From: JBKJML01 sp046596415
Lineage (GTDB): Bacteria; Actinomycetota; Thermoleophilia; Gaiellales; Gaiellaceae
Direction of reading: 5' to 3'
Assembly (NCBI GenBank): GCA_046596415.1
Contig: JBKJML010000163.1
Location: 1-9,574 of the forward strand
Length of the DNA stretch: 9,574 bases
How positions within the stretch are numbered: the stretch's first letter is position 1; each line of letters starts with the position of its first letter. The notes under the pieces were generated by a model. The model ran no database searches. It was not told where the DNA came from and saw only the letters and a list, made by a program, of their open reading frames with translations. A program made the translations under genes and the position numbers. Positions 8,401 through 9,574 of the stretch are shown one piece after another.

Positions 8401-8555
8401 CGGGCAGCAGCTACCTCTCCTCCGAGGATCCACGGGTGCACTTCGGCCTGGGAGCGGTGTCGCGCGTCGCCGAGGTCGTCGTCCGCTATCCAGGTGGCCG
8501 CGTGACACAGATGCGAGACGTCCTCGCGGACCGGATCGTCGTCGTAACGCCGTAG
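5418..8555 (+). CDS. UnbU-UnbV fusion: RnfD/NqrB-like membrane domain, linker domain, VCBS/FG-GAP propeller, ASPIC/UnbV domain
   Basis: A 1045-residue membrane-anchored protein of unknown function. Residues 20-310 form about ten hydrophobic segments with RnfD/NqrB-like marks FNPSNFGLVLVF (139-150) and FFMITDPKTIPAGR (246-259). I see no SGAT-type covalent FMN site. A basic stretch (311-323) and an eleventh hydrophobic segment (324-345) end in a signal-peptidase-like ASAA. By the positive-inside rule the rest is outside the cytoplasm. Residues 350-515 are an alpha/beta domain I do not recognise, perhaps NTF2/IMS-like. Seven calcium-type motifs follow at 561 (DYDNDGLLD), 626, 683, 760, 816, 871 and 935, consistent with a seven-bladed propeller. 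An ASPIC/UnbV domain (963-1041) closes with REVHAGSSYLSSEDPRVHFGLG-type residues at 991-1012. The open frame extends upstream to 4935, but that part is antisense to the binding-protein gene, so I start at 5418. Separate UnbU and UnbV proteins are conserved in enediyne clusters; no other enediyne gene is seen here. Confidence 0.88.
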   Translation: MSEPAGTGAGKPSLRIRGASYPVLLPTLRDPRLHLAAVIVSLQVLGQVAFDFRLSIAQILVSLLTCAVLEVGIAARRQHVILWPASALLTGNGVAFILRVPGTEHGDWWSMRGWWIFAGTAAAALLSKHLIQFRGRHVFNPSNFGLVLVFLLIGPERADPLEFWWGPMSAWLALALAIIVAGGFAILHRLHLLAIAVTFWVTFVASLAVLAASGHAMTARWHLGPVSDWGFWQILAFSPEILVFLFFMITDPKTIPAGRVGRRVYAVALGLLAALLIAPQTTEFGSKVALLAALAVVCLAAPLVELFVAHRTRTVPTRRGRRGFGAAALAGTAGFAGLLVLAGIPARPSGGVAVSTASAANEHVAVVVVPSKGLAPIGGAAARQIAQDVVADLEIEADAVRRRDLQRATEGAHGARLAAVWEQIRAGGDGSVVVPHYRVERATVTLEPGTGQEPPTVVVRLAGTVERATYRPASATPASRTAPARFTRTLELTLEDGRYKISRGRGDAQPAVAAPRTNALGGVRLRDVAHEAGLDFRQGAFRFGMSNDPAAMMGGGLCWLDYDNDGLLDLFATNAFSEDDYSRWEEQGGLPGGGLFHNLGGGRFEDVSRGSGADLALRGSGCVAADFNEDGKTDLYVTTAGYSIATDGYDALYWGHGDGTFTEGARAAGINAPGWHTGAAVGDVNGDGRPDLFVAGYTDLNAPIASSTAGFPSDHSAVRDRLYLSVGVDANGRSTFREVGREVGLEPTGVEHGLGAVFTDVDRDGRLDLYVANDLDPNRLYLNVKTAGGLGFRLRERGRNAGVNDPNAGMGIAAGDYSGDGREDFFVTNSRRQLHAVYRSASGAPSFADARPDFLAALGKSYTGWGASWADLDLDGNLDLVLANGAVPLVDLKRDAQRVQVLENLGESAGFADAGTVLGPFAGRRLNGRGLATADFDNDGDLDVAIGSVGGPLVLLRNTGASGHWLEVSLDRFAPGARVTVVLPDGRKLVREVHAGSSYLSSEDPRVHFGLGAVSRVAEVVVRYPGGRVTQMRDVLADRIVVVTP

Positions 8556-8558
8556 AGT
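8553..8558 (+). promoter_or_regulatory. Putative -10 box for leaderless malate synthase transcript
   Basis: TAGAGT overlaps the TAG stop of the fusion gene and lies six bases before the ATG at 8565. No Shine-Dalgarno exists in the 9-bp gap. No convincing -35 is seen 16-18 bases further upstream. The gene could be read from here, from the upstream gene, or both. Confidence 0.35.
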
Positions 8559-8564
8559 CTCCAC

Positions 8565-9574
<1,010 letters not shown>

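Noticed and set aside
5418..8555. Enediyne biosynthetic gene cluster
   Set aside because: Only UnbU- and UnbV-like parts are seen. No enediyne polyketide synthase, thioesterase or UnbL gene is in the window, and the neighbours are central metabolism and sugar uptake.

Overview
This is a GC-rich, densely coded bacterial window. It holds seven protein genes, two of them cut by the window edges, and no RNA genes, insertion sequences or CRISPR arrays that I can see. The composition, the frequent GTG starts, the 4-bp start/stop overlaps and three starts that look leaderless suggest a soil-type actinobacterium, perhaps of the Thermoleophilia kind. The phylum is inferred from style only and is uncertain.

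Left part (1-5417), sugar uptake and oxidation. On the minus strand, a small GlcG/HbpS-like (DUF336) protein is coupled by a 4-bp overlap to a Gfo/Idh/MocA oxidoreductase of the D-xylose / dihydrodiol dehydrogenase type, which runs off the left edge. Divergent from this pair, with only 23 bp between the starts, is a second, full-length Gfo/Idh/MocA dehydrogenase. It ends tail to tail, with zero spacing, against a minus-strand ABC importer operon of the CUT2/xylose type. In transcription order that operon is binding protein (XylF-like), a stem-loop, a single-domain ATPase (half the usual size), and the permease (XylH-like). A sigma70-like promoter, a 9-bp inverted repeat overlapping its -10/start region and a strong ribosome binding site precede the binding protein.

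Right part (5418-9574), plus strand. A 1045-residue protein joins an RnfD/NqrB-like (UnbU-like) multi-pass membrane region, a signal-peptide-like linker, an unrecognised domain of about 165 residues, a seven-motif VCBS/FG-GAP calcium-binding propeller and a C-terminal ASPIC/UnbV domain. It looks like a natural fusion of two proteins of the conserved enediyne cassette (UnbU and UnbV), but no polyketide synthase or other enediyne gene is visible here. Malate synthase A starts 9 bp downstream and runs off the right edge.

How the genes may work together: the importer and the two dehydrogenases fit uptake and oxidation of a pentose or cyclitol-like sugar. The glycolate-locus-type GlcG protein and malate synthase could deal with two-carbon products, but that link is a hypothesis. 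The most unusual item is the UnbU-UnbV fusion.
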